A DNA stretch of 64,000 nt from Bacteroidota bacterium (GTDB lineage Bacteria > Bacteroidota > Bacteroidia > Chitinophagales > Chitinophagaceae), in NCBI GenBank assembly GCA_016183765.1, contig JACPEA010000004.1, forward strand, positions 38,533 to 102,532. Reading direction: 5' to 3'. Positions within the stretch are counted from its first letter, which is position 1; every line of letters begins with the position of its first letter. The position numbers and the translations under genes are program-made. The notes beneath the pieces are model-generated. The model saw nothing but the letters and a program-made list of their open reading frames with translations. It searched no databases and was not told the origin of the DNA. Below are positions 53,393 through 62,349 of this stretch, in pieces.

Positions 53393-53412
53393 ATCATTAT
53401 CCAGGTAAAAAT

Positions 53413-54009
53413 ATGTTTATGGAAACAGGGTTAGTAAGCAACCGGCCGTTCCACGCACCGGTGCAGCAATTTTTTGAGTACCTGCTGGTAGCCAAACCGG
53501 ATGCGGCAGTATATGATAAATTGATACAGGAGAAACAGCGGTTTACCCTGCAATACCATGCACCCATTGCCGAGAAAACAAAACCCCATATTACAGTGGC
53601 CAATTTCCTGGCAAGGGAAGAAATGGAGTCTACCATTATCCGCTGGATGCACCGCATCATCAGTAACCAGCAACGGTTCAGGGTAACGTTGGACAGGTAC
53701 TGCGGTTTTAAACCCCATACCATTTACGTAAGGGTGCAGGACCACCTGCCTTTTCAGCAACTGGCCAGGGAACTGAAAGTGGTTGACCAGTATGTGCGGG
53801 GATATGGTTGTCCTGAAATGCACCTGATCACAAGGCCGCATATGACCATTGCGAGGAGACTGTCCGCAAGCGTATACCAGCAGGCAGAGGCGGATTATGC
53901 GCAAAAGGATTTTCAGGCATCATTTGAAGTGAATGAGCTGGTGCTGCTGCGGAGGACACACCAGTTCGATGCCTGTAAACAGGTAAACGTGTTCGGTCTT
54001 CGGCCCTGA
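53413..54009 (+). CDS. 2H phosphoesterase family protein (2'-5' RNA ligase-like), copy 1
   Basis: 198 residues. Two HxT-type catalytic motifs: H59-I-T61 (TKPHITVANF) and H143-M-T145 (TRPHMTIARR), about 84 residues apart, as in the LigT/2H superfamily that handles 2'-5' linkages and cyclic phosphates in RNA and nucleotides. No signal peptide. It is divergent from umuD across a shared control region and followed after 111 bases by a second 2H gene of the same type. RNA substrate is inferred from the family. Confidence 0.85.
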   Translation: MFMETGLVSNRPFHAPVQQFFEYLLVAKPDAAVYDKLIQEKQRFTLQYHAPIAEKTKPHITVANFLAREEMESTIIRWMHRIISNQQRFRVTLDRYCGFKPHTIYVRVQDHLPFQQLARELKVVDQYVRGYGCPEMHLITRPHMTIARRLSASVYQQAEADYAQKDFQASFEVNELVLLRRTHQFDACKQVNVFGLRP

Positions 54010-54120
54010 CCCATCAGGTTCTCTTTCTGCCCGGCAGAGAGGCAACCAGGGAAAGAAGGGTTACCGTTGCGCATTCAGTGATCATAGTCATCATAAACAG
54101 AATCATACCCCCTCAGCGCT

Positions 54121-54723
54121 ATGCGATCAGATATATTGATGAATTACGCCACTGCTGAATATATGCTGGTGATAGAGCCACCGGAAATCTTGCGTGACCA
54201 ACTGCAGGCTGTAAAGAAACATTTTGCAGACAGTTACGATTGTGCGGAGGCAGTCAAGGGTAGGCCACATATTACCCTGCTGCGTTTTCAGCAATTTGAA
54301 ATGATTGAAAAACGGGTCATACACCGTTTGCGGGTAGTATCGGAGGCGCATGCCTCGTTTCTGGTAGAGCTGGAGGATTTTAGCAGTTTTCCCACGCATA
54401 CCATCTGTTTTCGGGTCAGTACGCAGACGCAGACAGGGCAGTTGATCAAATCATTGCGAACGGTACAACACCTGTTAAAGATAGATAAGGAACGGAAACC
54501 GCATTTTATTACCGAACCACACGTTACGCTGGCCACCCAATTGCTGCCCTGGCAATATGAGAAAGGCTGGTTGGAAATGAGTCATACGCATTTCAGCGGG
54601 CGTTTCATGGCAGAACAGCTGGTACTGCTGCGCAGAAGAGAGGGAGAAACAAAGTATGAAACGGTGAAAAGGTTTGTGATGAAGAATGAGAAGACGCATA
54701 TGGTACAAGGCGCCTTGTTTTGA
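54121..54723 (+). CDS. 2H phosphoesterase family protein (2'-5' RNA ligase-like), copy 2
   Basis: 200 residues. HxT motifs at H50-I-T52 (GRPHITLLRF) and H134-V-T136 (TEPHVTLATQ), with the same spacing as the first copy, so the two are likely a tandem duplication that has diverged. It ends 22 bases before the radical SAM gene, suggesting one operon. Met7 is an alternative start. Confidence 0.83.
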   Translation: MRSDILMNYATAEYMLVIEPPEILRDQLQAVKKHFADSYDCAEAVKGRPHITLLRFQQFEMIEKRVIHRLRVVSEAHASFLVELEDFSSFPTHTICFRVSTQTQTGQLIKSLRTVQHLLKIDKERKPHFITEPHVTLATQLLPWQYEKGWLEMSHTHFSGRFMAEQLVLLRRREGETKYETVKRFVMKNEKTHMVQGALF

Positions 54724-54745
54724 TGCCCGTTTGTAACAAAGGTTG

Positions 54746-55843
54746 ATGTATGGTGTAAAAAAGAGTCCAATGGAAGAAGAGCTGCCTAAAGAAAATACTT
54801 ATTTGAAAGGCCGCGGCGCCCAGTTTAATCCGAAGAACCGCTTTTTGAAAAATGAGAAGGTGCGGGAACAGGTGGAGAGTATTGATGACTGGACCGAGCC
54901 TAACCTGGCCACGGTTTACCTGGAAGATCATGCCAAAAGCATTGTGAACAAAGTGGAGAGTCCTGATGTGGGTATGTGGTACAGCATGAATCCCTACCAG
55001 GGATGTGAACATGGCTGTATCTATTGTTATGCCCGTAATGTACATGAATACTGGGGGTATAGTGCCGGCCTCGATTTTGAACGGAAGATCATTGTGAAGA
55101 AGAATGCGCCGGAACTACTGCGTAAATTTTTGATGAACAGGAATTGGGAATGTGTTCCTATCAGCCTGAGCGGCAATACCGATTGTTATCAGCCTGCAGA
55201 GAAAAGGTTCGAACTTACCAAACGCATGCTGGAAGTGTGCCATGAATTTAATCAGCCTGTAGGAATGATCACCAAAAATGCCGGTATCCTGCGTGATAAG
55301 GTCCTGTTACAGCAGATGGCAGAAAAGAAACTCGTAAGCGTACTGGTCAGTATCACGTCCTTTAATGAAGACCTGCGGCGGGTGATGGAACCCCGTACCA
55401 CGACGGCGCAGCAGCGTTTGCGTGTGATCAGGGAGTTAAGTGATGCCGGCGTACGAACCGGCGTGATGCTGGGCCCGATGATACCCGGACTGAACGAGCA
55501 TGAAATGCAACGTATCATGGAAGCAGCCAGTAAGAATGGGGCGGTGTTTAGTGCGTATACCTTTATCCGGTTAAATGGAGCCATCAAACTGATCTTTCAC
55601 GACTGGCTGTACAAGAATTTTCCCGACAGGGCCGATAAGGTATGGAACCTGATACAGCATGGCCATGGTGGTAAGGTGAATGACAGTCGTTATGGTGTAC
55701 GCATGCGTGGCGAAGGGCCGATCTCCGACCTGGTGGCACAGCAATTTAAAAAATACAATAAACTCTATGGCCTCAATGCAGAGCGTTGGGAACTGGATTG
55801 CAGTAAGTTCAGAAGGCCGGGCGAGCAGGGTAAGTTGTTTTGA
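54746..55843 (+). CDS. PA0069-family radical SAM protein (SplB-related)
   Basis: About 365 residues. Radical SAM 4Fe-4S motif CX3CX2C in GCEHGCIYCYARN, preceded by MWYSMNPYQ. The N-terminal KGRGAQFNPKNRF lead and the later RVMEPRTTTAQQRL and RYGVRMRGEG stretches match the PA0069 family, relatives of spore photoproduct lyase (SplB) with unproven function. A role in nucleic-acid repair or modification is thus a fair guess, supported by the umuDC and 2H neighbours. ATG at 54746 or 54770 are both possible starts. Confidence 0.85.
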   Translation: MYGVKKSPMEEELPKENTYLKGRGAQFNPKNRFLKNEKVREQVESIDDWTEPNLATVYLEDHAKSIVNKVESPDVGMWYSMNPYQGCEHGCIYCYARNVHEYWGYSAGLDFERKIIVKKNAPELLRKFLMNRNWECVPISLSGNTDCYQPAEKRFELTKRMLEVCHEFNQPVGMITKNAGILRDKVLLQQMAEKKLVSVLVSITSFNEDLRRVMEPRTTTAQQRLRVIRELSDAGVRTGVMLGPMIPGLNEHEMQRIMEAASKNGAVFSAYTFIRLNGAIKLIFHDWLYKNFPDRADKVWNLIQHGHGGKVNDSRYGVRMRGEGPISDLVAQQFKKYNKLYGLNAERWELDCSKFRRPGEQGKLF

Positions 55844-55911
55844 GAGAGAATTTGTATATTGTATTTCCTCCCGCTGAATATAATAGACTTCGCTCGATTA
55901 AAAATCTATTT

Positions 55912-57027
55912 ATGGCACGTAAAGACTTGCACGAAAAGCCGTTTGATGAAACGACAATTGCAAAATTGGAGGTATTTGAAGATTATGCTCAAGCATGGAT
56001 TCCAACTTTTGTAATGAGTGGGATAAGTAATACAATCTGCATTTTTGATTTCTTTGCGGGGACAGGGTACGATAAAAATTCGGTCGAAGGAAGCCCAATA
56101 CGAATTCTAAATAAAATCAAACAACAAATTGGGAATATCTTTCAAAAAGGAATAAAGGTTAAAGTATATCTAAATGAATGGGAGCCACAGAAAAAAGAGC
56201 AAGAAAAATTTGACCTTTTAAAAACGGCCTGCCTTGATTATTTGAAACAAAATAATGATGTAAAACGAGCAATTGAGTTAGAATTTTACAATGAAGACTT
56301 CGAAGACTTATTCCCCAAAGTTTTGCCAATTATTCAACAGTATCCTAGCCTCGTTTACTTTGATCAAAATGGAATTAAATTTTTGTCGGAAAAGTATTTT
56401 TTAGAATTAGAGAAAACAAAGCAAACTGACTTTCTTTATTTTGTTTCAGCATCTTATTTTTGGCGATTTGGAGAAAGCAAAGAATTCAAGGTTCATTTAG
56501 ATATTGACATGGCAGCTGCCAAAAAAGACCCATATAGGTTTATTCATAGAAATATAATCGAACAGCTAAGACAAAAACTGCCGTCTAATTCTAAGTTGAA
56601 ACTATATCCTTTTTCCCTCAAAAAGGGGCCAAATATTCACGGAATTATCTTCGGTGCATCACACCCAAGAGCTGTAGATAAGTTTTTGTCAATTGCATGG
56701 AAAAGAAATGAAACAAATGGAGAAGCTAATTTTGATATAGATGAGGACAATAAAAAAACTCAACTGACAATATTTGAAGGGAAAAGGTTGACAAAAGTGG
56801 AAGATTTTAAAGATAGGGTTCGAAGAAAAATATTGGCAAACGAAATAAGAAACAATTTTGACCTGCTAAATTTCGTTTATGATGAAGGTCATGTTGGGAA
56901 TCATGCTTCAGAGTGTTTGAGGGAAATGAAAAAGAATAAAGAGATAAATTTTGATGGTAATTCTCCATTAGTTACTTATGACAATGTTTATAAAATCAAG
57001 AAAAAAATCGAATATAAAATTTTATAA
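55912..57027 (+). CDS. tcmP: TcmP-like three-Cys-motif partner protein (methyltransferase-like fold)
   Basis: 371 residues from ATG 55912; the in-frame TTG at 55840 overlaps the upstream stop and gives an unrelated lead. The protein belongs to the three-Cys-motif partner (TcmP) family, always found beside a Gp37/Gp68 protein, as here (2-base gap). Residues 44-52 (IFDFFAGTG) look like methyltransferase motif I; LNEW at 87-90 supplies the acidic residue of motif II; VYFDQNG at 148-154 stands where family members have DP-type motif IV, here DQ. The region is much more AT-rich than its neighbours, which suggests acquisition. A SAM-dependent modification of nucleic acid is a hypothesis only. Confidence 0.8.
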   Translation: MARKDLHEKPFDETTIAKLEVFEDYAQAWIPTFVMSGISNTICIFDFFAGTGYDKNSVEGSPIRILNKIKQQIGNIFQKGIKVKVYLNEWEPQKKEQEKFDLLKTACLDYLKQNNDVKRAIELEFYNEDFEDLFPKVLPIIQQYPSLVYFDQNGIKFLSEKYFLELEKTKQTDFLYFVSASYFWRFGESKEFKVHLDIDMAAAKKDPYRFIHRNIIEQLRQKLPSNSKLKLYPFSLKKGPNIHGIIFGASHPRAVDKFLSIAWKRNETNGEANFDIDEDNKKTQLTIFEGKRLTKVEDFKDRVRRKILANEIRNNFDLLNFVYDEGHVGNHASECLREMKKNKEINFDGNSPLVTYDNVYKIKKKIEYKIL

Positions 57028-57029
57028 TA

Positions 57030-57761
57030 ATGGCACAATCAAGCATTGAATGGACAGAAATGACCTGGAACCCAACCACAGGTTGCAATAAAATTTCTGC
57101 AGGCTGTAAATTCTGTTACGCAGAGGTAATGTCTAAGCGTTTACAAGCGATGGGGATTGATAAATATAAGGATGGGTTTGAATTGAGAACTCATGAGGAT
57201 GCTTTGGCAATTCCTTATTCTTGGAAATCGTCTAAGGTAGTTTTTGTTAATTCTATGAGTGATCTGTTTCATAAAGATGTACCGTTGGATTTCATTCAAA
57301 AAGTATTCAAAGTAATGAATGGGAATCCACAGCATACTTTTCAGGTGCTTACAAAACGGGCAGATATTCTGTTTAAATATCACAAACAACTGAACTGGAC
57401 ACATAATATCTGGATGGGGGTTTCTGTGGAAGATTCTAGGGTCACGAAAAGAATAGATTACCTGCGAAAGACGGGTGCAAAGGTGAAATTTCTTTCCTGT
57501 GAGCCATTAATTGGTCCATTATCTGATATAAACCTTACGAATATCGATTGGGTGATTGTTGGAGGAGAAAGTGGTCGAAAGCCGAGGCCTATGGATGTAG
57601 ACTGGGTATTGGATATTCAGCAACAATGTGAAAAAGCGAAGGTCGCTTTCTTCTTTAAGCAGTGGGGAGGCGTTAATAAAAAGAAAACGGGTCGTGAATT
57701 GAAGGGCAGAACTTATGATGAAATGCCGGAAATCGTTCACGGAGTTGAAATGGCTTATTAA
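57030..57761 (+). CDS. Gp37/Gp68 (DUF5131) three-Cys-motif radical-SAM-like protein
   Basis: 243 residues. The opening [19 protein letters not shown] is the family hallmark. Cysteines C19, C26 and C29 (CX6CX2C) form the three-Cys motif thought to hold an Fe-S cluster in a divergent radical SAM domain. Later conserved parts: [40 protein letters not shown] and [19 protein letters not shown]. It is found on phages and mobile islands. It follows tcmP with a 2-base gap, so the two act together. The start of the island's AT bias and this gene's end coincide with the borders of the pair. Confidence 0.88.
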   Translation: MAQSSIEWTEMTWNPTTGCNKISAGCKFCYAEVMSKRLQAMGIDKYKDGFELRTHEDALAIPYSWKSSKVVFVNSMSDLFHKDVPLDFIQKVFKVMNGNPQHTFQVLTKRADILFKYHKQLNWTHNIWMGVSVEDSRVTKRIDYLRKTGAKVKFLSCEPLIGPLSDINLTNIDWVIVGGESGRKPRPMDVDWVLDIQQQCEKAKVAFFFKQWGGVNKKKTGRELKGRTYDEMPEIVHGVEMAY

Positions 57762-57802
57762 CTTCCTCAAATTTCAGTTAGCAATCTTCTTACCTTCGGG
57801 TC

Positions 57803-58492
57803 ATGAAAACAATCGGCCTTATTGGTGGGGTTACCTGGTTATCTACTGCTGAATATTATCGCATACTGAATGAGTTGGTGAATGCCAGGGAAGGAGGTGT
57901 GAGCTCTGCCCGTATCATTATCTATTCTGTCAATTTCCAGGAGATCAAAACACTGACAGAGGCCGGTGATTGGGACCGTATTGCCGGAATCATGTGCGAT
58001 GCGGCCCGCCGCCTGGAAAGGGCCGGGGCCGATTGCATACTGCTGGGTGCCAATACCATGCATAAGGTAGCGGATGCGGTGCAGGAAGCGGTGTCTATTC
58101 CGCTGATACATGTGGCCGTGGTTACAGCCAATGCGATCAAACAGCAAAATATAGCTACGGTTGCGCTGTTGGGCACCAAATATGTGATGCAGCAGGAGTT
58201 TTACCGGCAAAAACTGGAAGAGCAGGGCTTGCGGGTATTGATCCCCACGCAGGAGGGAATTGATTATATCAACAACGCTATCTATACGGAATTTGCCAAA
58301 GGTGTTTTTACCGCCGAAGCCAAACAGCATTTCCTGCAAATTATTGATACCCTGGTGACACAGGGAGCATCGGGTGTCATTTTCGGCTGTACGGAAATCC
58401 CCATTTTGTTGAAACAGGAAGATTGCAGTGTTCCTGTGTTTGATACCACTTTACTGCACGCAACAGCCGCAGTTGATTTTGTGTTGTCGTGA
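57803..58492 (+). CDS. Aspartate/glutamate racemase-family protein
   Basis: 229 residues. Typical start MKTIGLIGGVTWLSTAEYYR. The second catalytic cysteine is present (C196, GCTEIPIL). The first is not: the usual CNT is ANT (A83-N84-T85, GANTMHK), as Thr or other residues occur in YgeA-like broad-range racemases. Activity may be reduced, or directed to other substrates. Base composition returns to the local average. It is transcribed with the same direction as the Gp37/Gp68 gene after 41 bases. Confidence 0.85.
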   Translation: MKTIGLIGGVTWLSTAEYYRILNELVNAREGGVSSARIIIYSVNFQEIKTLTEAGDWDRIAGIMCDAARRLERAGADCILLGANTMHKVADAVQEAVSIPLIHVAVVTANAIKQQNIATVALLGTKYVMQQEFYRQKLEEQGLRVLIPTQEGIDYINNAIYTEFAKGVFTAEAKQHFLQIIDTLVTQGASGVIFGCTEIPILLKQEDCSVPVFDTTLLHATAAVDFVLS

Positions 58493-58648
58493 AGAGGGGG
58501 CGGACTTATCAATTCCTTATCTGGTTGAAATGGATCGTTTGTTTATGAATGAACTGCTTGCAATGCCGGCCGGATCCTGCCAGAAAGAACAAAAGGTTCA
58601 GTAGCTTTCCGTACGAAGCTTTATTTTCGCCATAAATCAGGCAGTAAC

Positions 58649-60106
58649 ATGGAGGCAGTGATCAAAGCCATCGGCGAACTTTTTGTGTCATCCGGTCATC
58701 CCCGGCCCGACCGTATTGAGAAATTACCGCAGAGCGGGAGTGACCGGGTGTATTTCAGGATATACGCCGGTAATGAAACTTTTATCGCCACCTATAACCT
58801 GAACCAGCGGGAGACCCAGACATTCATCTATTTCAGCCGCCATTTTAAACAGGTCTGTTTGCCTGTTCCCAAAATACTGGCTGTGAATGCAGAGGATACG
58901 ATCTACATACAGGAGGACCTGGGCACAGAATCCCTGTTGAATAAACTGGAGCAGAACGGGCATGGGGATTATGTGTATGGATTGTTTCAGCAGAGCCTGT
59001 CTGAACTGGCACGCGTGCAGATCCTGGGCGACCAGGGGTTGAACTATGAGTGGTGCCTTACTGCCAAAGAGTTTGGTAAACAGGCCATCATGAGTGACCT
59101 GTTGTATTTCAAGTATTATTTCCTGGACACATTACAGCTGCCCTATGATAAACAGGCCATGCTCGATGATTTCGATGCCTTGAGTACCTATCTTACACGT
59201 ACGGAGAACAAATATTTTATGTTCCGCGATTTTCAGAGTCGGAATATAATTGTGAAAGAAGATAAAGTGAGCTTTATCGACTACCAGGGGGGGATGAAAG
59301 GTGCGCTGCAATACGATGTGGCATCTCTGCTCTGGCAGGCCAAAGCGGAACTGAGCGAACAATGGAAAGATTCACTGCTTGATTATTACATGGACGAAGT
59401 GGATAAACTCCTGCAAAAACCGGTTGATCGCATCACTTTTGTGAGCCAGTATAATGGTTATGTATTGATCCGTTTACTGCAGGTGATGGGCGCTTATGGT
59501 TTCCGCGGATTGTTTGAGCGGAAGGCACATTTCCTGGCCAGCATACCGTTGGCATTGCGCAACCTGAAATTTTTTATCGAACATAAACGCATCGGTATCG
59601 TAACCCCGGAGTTCGACCGCGTACTGCGATTGGTGGTGGCCGAAGATATGATCAAGCGATTCGAACCCATCCAGGCGAACGAAAACACTCCGCTGCTGAT
59701 CGAGATCAACAGTTTCAGTTATAAAAAAGGAATTCCTGCTGATCCGACAGAAAATGGCGGTGGTTTTGTGTTTGATATGCGCGGTATCCTGAATCCGGGT
59801 CGTTTTGATGAATACAAAACCCAGACGGGGAAAGACAAGCCCGTTCAGGATTTCCTGGAGCAGCGTACGCATATGAACGAATTCCTGAACAGCGTTTGGG
59901 ACCTGATCGATATTACTGTGGCAGAATACCTGCGCCGGGGATTCAGTCATCTGATGATCAACTTTGGTTGCACCGGCGGACAACACCGCAGTGTGTATGC
60001 TGCGGAGCAAACAGCCCGCCACCTGCGTAACAAATACAAGGTAAAAGTAAAACTGGAGCACACCAATCAGGCGAACTGGGTAAAGGACTTGCCTGCTTCC
60101 AGCTAA
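58649..60106 (+). CDS. AmgK-like amino-sugar kinase fused to a RapZ C-terminal domain
   Basis: 485 residues in two parts. Residues 1 to about 330 are an aminoglycoside/choline-kinase-type fold closest in pattern to AmgK (MurNAc/GlcNAc 1-kinase): YFMFRDFQSRNIIV with catalytic Asp, then FIDYQGGMKGALQYDVASLL with the DYQ metal site. From about 348 the sequence is a RapZ C-terminal domain: SYKKGIPADP, FVFDMRGILNPG and NFGCTGGQHRSVYAAE (GCTGG at 440-444). In E. coli this domain binds GlcN6P and small RNAs; RapZ's N-terminal P-loop domain is absent here. The kinase may thus be tuned by amino-sugar levels. It lies 33 bases upstream of a MurU-like gene. Confidence 0.87.
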   Translation: MEAVIKAIGELFVSSGHPRPDRIEKLPQSGSDRVYFRIYAGNETFIATYNLNQRETQTFIYFSRHFKQVCLPVPKILAVNAEDTIYIQEDLGTESLLNKLEQNGHGDYVYGLFQQSLSELARVQILGDQGLNYEWCLTAKEFGKQAIMSDLLYFKYYFLDTLQLPYDKQAMLDDFDALSTYLTRTENKYFMFRDFQSRNIIVKEDKVSFIDYQGGMKGALQYDVASLLWQAKAELSEQWKDSLLDYYMDEVDKLLQKPVDRITFVSQYNGYVLIRLLQVMGAYGFRGLFERKAHFLASIPLALRNLKFFIEHKRIGIVTPEFDRVLRLVVAEDMIKRFEPIQANENTPLLIEINSFSYKKGIPADPTENGGGFVFDMRGILNPGRFDEYKTQTGKDKPVQDFLEQRTHMNEFLNSVWDLIDITVAEYLRRGFSHLMINFGCTGGQHRSVYAAEQTARHLRNKYKVKVKLEHTNQANWVKDLPASS

Positions 60107-60139
60107 TCCGTAATCCATCAATCTTCCAATCCATTCTGC

Positions 60140-60856
60140 ATGAAAGCAATGATCTTCGCCGCAGGCCTTGGTTCCCGCTTAAAACCCTGGACCGATTTTC
60201 ATCCCAAAGCACTGGCTTTGGTGAATGGGAAGTCGTTGTTGCAAAGGAATATTGAATACCTGCAGCAGTTCGGTATCCGCGACGTGATCGTGAATGTGCA
60301 TCATTTTGCCGATCAGGTGGTACAAGCCATCGAACAGTATCATGGATGGGGTAGCCGGGTAAGTATTTCAGATGAAAAGGATGAAGTGCTCGAAACAGGA
60401 GGCGGACTGAAGAAAGCCGCTGCTTATTTTGCCGGCGAGAAAGACTTTGTGGTCATGAATGCTGATATATTGACCAGGCTTGACCTGGGAGCCATGATAC
60501 AGCAGCACCGATCAGGAAATGCTTTGGCCACACTGGCTGTGAGTGAAAGAGAGACTTCGCGTTATTTCCTGTTTGATGAAGAAAATATCCTTTCCGGCTG
60601 GCAGAATGTAAAAACAGGCGAAGAGAAGATTGTACGTAAAAAGACCCCGATTTTTCGTAAGGCTTTTAGTGGTATCCATGTAATCAATACCGACTTGTTG
60701 ACCATGATCAGACAGACCGGTAAGTTCTCGATGGTTGATGTATACCTGGACCTGGCGAAAGAACATATTATTTCCTGTTATGACCATACCGGAGCCGTGC
60801 TGATCGATGTGGGCAAGCCGGAAAATATTCAAAAGGCAGAAGCTCTCTTTCCCTAA
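60140..60856 (+). CDS. MurU-like nucleotidyltransferase (sugar-1-phosphate)
   Basis: 238 residues. NTP-transferase signature MKAMIFAAGLGSRLKPWTD with the Gly-rich GXGXR loop, the LETGGGLKKA turn and the metal aspartate in VVMNADI. It has no C-terminal acetyltransferase or beta-helix, like MurU, which makes UDP-MurNAc from MurNAc-1-P made by AmgK. Directly after the AmgK-RapZ fusion gene (33 bases), this supports a peptidoglycan-recycling or amino-sugar salvage pair. GlcNAc-1-P or another sugar phosphate remains possible. Confidence 0.85.
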   Translation: MKAMIFAAGLGSRLKPWTDFHPKALALVNGKSLLQRNIEYLQQFGIRDVIVNVHHFADQVVQAIEQYHGWGSRVSISDEKDEVLETGGGLKKAAAYFAGEKDFVVMNADILTRLDLGAMIQQHRSGNALATLAVSERETSRYFLFDEENILSGWQNVKTGEEKIVRKKTPIFRKAFSGIHVINTDLLTMIRQTGKFSMVDVYLDLAKEHIISCYDHTGAVLIDVGKPENIQKAEALFP

Positions 60857-60865
60857 TATTGATAC

Positions 60866-61879
60866 ATGAACAGGATCCGTTTTGCGATCGTAGGTTGTGG
60901 TGCTATTACAGCACGTCATGTGGTTCATATACAGGCTTATGGACAGCTGGTAGCTGTTTGTGATGTGGTTGCTGATAAAGCACTTTTATTTGCAAACAAA
61001 TACCGGGTTCCCTGCTACTTTACGATAAATGATCTTCTTGCTGGTGAAACAGTCATTGATGTGGTAGTGATCTGCACACCCAATGGATTGCATGCCGGCC
61101 AGTGTGTCCAGCTCTTGCAAAAAGGGATGCATGTTCTGGTGGAGAAACCCATGGCCCTCACGGTTTCCGATTGCGAGCGAATGATCCGGACGGCGGAGCT
61201 GTCGGGGAAACAATTGTTCACTGTGATGCAGAACCGTTTCAACCCTCCCGTTCAGGCGGTTAAAAAAATACTGGATGCGGGTGGTTTTGGCCAACTGTAT
61301 GGCATGCAGCTCACCTGCTTCTGGAACCGCGATCAGCACTACTATCAATCAGCGGACTGGCGGGGCAGCCAATCGCAGGATGGCGGTGTGCTGTTTACGC
61401 AGTTCAGTCATTTCATCGATCTCGTATATTGGTTTTTTGGTGAAGTGCAAAACGTGCTGGCCATGACTGAAAACCTGGCACACAGGGATGTAAGTGAAAT
61501 AGATGATTGCGGAGCGGTTATCCTGCAATTCAGGAACGGCATGATCGGGACCATTCATTATTCAGTGAATAGTTTTCAGCAGAACAGGGAGGGCTCGCTG
61601 ACCATTTCAGGTGAAAAAGGCATGGTGAAGATCGGTGGGACCTATTTGAATACGATCGAGTACACATCGTTCCAGGACCAGGTATTGGAGCAACTGCCGG
61701 CGGGTTCAGGTGCAAATGAATATGGAACTTACCAGGGCTCTATGAGCAATCATGATAAAGTCTATGAAAGCCTGGTGAATACGCTGGAGAATGGCACACC
61801 TTATTACACCAGTAGTCGGGACGGACTGAAAACGGTGGAGATCATAGAAAAGATCTACCGTGCTGCCAATTTGCGCTAA
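60866..61879 (+). CDS. Gfo/Idh/MocA-family sugar-nucleotide dehydrogenase (WlbA-like)
   Basis: 337 residues. Rossmann start RIRFAIVGCGAITARHVV, active-site EKP (VLVEKPMALT, 93-95) and the C-terminal domain motif DWRGSQSQDGGVLFTQFSHFIDLVYWF, close to WlbA/WbpB, which oxidise UDP-GlcNAcA at C3. Oxidation of a nucleotide sugar in the cytoplasm is likely. Together with the acetyltransferase 17 bases downstream it suggests synthesis of an acetamido sugar for surface glycans, though no aminotransferase is visible here. Confidence 0.82.
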   Translation: MNRIRFAIVGCGAITARHVVHIQAYGQLVAVCDVVADKALLFANKYRVPCYFTINDLLAGETVIDVVVICTPNGLHAGQCVQLLQKGMHVLVEKPMALTVSDCERMIRTAELSGKQLFTVMQNRFNPPVQAVKKILDAGGFGQLYGMQLTCFWNRDQHYYQSADWRGSQSQDGGVLFTQFSHFIDLVYWFFGEVQNVLAMTENLAHRDVSEIDDCGAVILQFRNGMIGTIHYSVNSFQQNREGSLTISGEKGMVKIGGTYLNTIEYTSFQDQVLEQLPAGSGANEYGTYQGSMSNHDKVYESLVNTLENGTPYYTSSRDGLKTVEIIEKIYRAANLR

Positions 61880-61896
61880 CTTAGTTTACTGTCTGA

Positions 61897-62349
61897 ATGA
61901 AATATCAATCAACCCATATCGGCATTCGCGATGTGCAATTCGGGGAAAATGTCCGGGTAGTTGAGCCTTGTAATTTATATGGCTGCCAGATCGGGCATGA
62001 TTGTTTTGTAGGCCCGTTTGTAGAGATCCAGAAAAATGTGGTGATCGGTGATCGTTGTAAAATTCAATCACATTCCTTCATCTGTGAAAAAGTGACCATC
62101 GGCTCGGATTGTTTTATCGGCCACGGCGTCATGTTTGTGAACGATACTTTTCAACAAGGAGGCCCGGCGGGTGACCCTGCTCTATGGAAGCCGACCCATA
62201 TCGGCAATCATGTGTCCATAGGAAGTAACACTACTTTGTTACCCGTTACCATCTGCGATCAGGTAGTGGTAGGCGCCGGATCGGTAGTTACCCGGGATAT
62301 CACAGAACCCGGCGTGTATGCGGGTAATCCTGCAAGGAGAATTCAATGA
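61897..62349 (+). CDS. Left-handed beta-helix acyltransferase (WlbB/WbpD-like)
   Basis: 150 residues with hexapeptide repeats throughout (IGHDCFVGPFVEIQKNVVIG, IGSDCFIGHGVMFVND), and the typical end VVVGAGSVVTRDITEPGVYA, PARRIQ. This matches trimeric N-acetyltransferases of nucleotide sugars (WlbB, WbpD, QdtC). The catalytic histidine would be in FIGHGVMF. It lies 17 bases after the dehydrogenase gene and is expected to acetylate the amino sugar made by that pathway. Confidence 0.85.
   Translation: MKYQSTHIGIRDVQFGENVRVVEPCNLYGCQIGHDCFVGPFVEIQKNVVIGDRCKIQSHSFICEKVTIGSDCFIGHGVMFVNDTFQQGGPAGDPALWKPTHIGNHVSIGSNTTLLPVTICDQVVVGAGSVVTRDITEPGVYAGNPARRIQ

Noticed and set aside
55840..55911. TTG start for tcmP that overlaps the radical SAM stop
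   Set aside because: The added residues do not match the family, while ATG 55912 gives the expected N-terminus.
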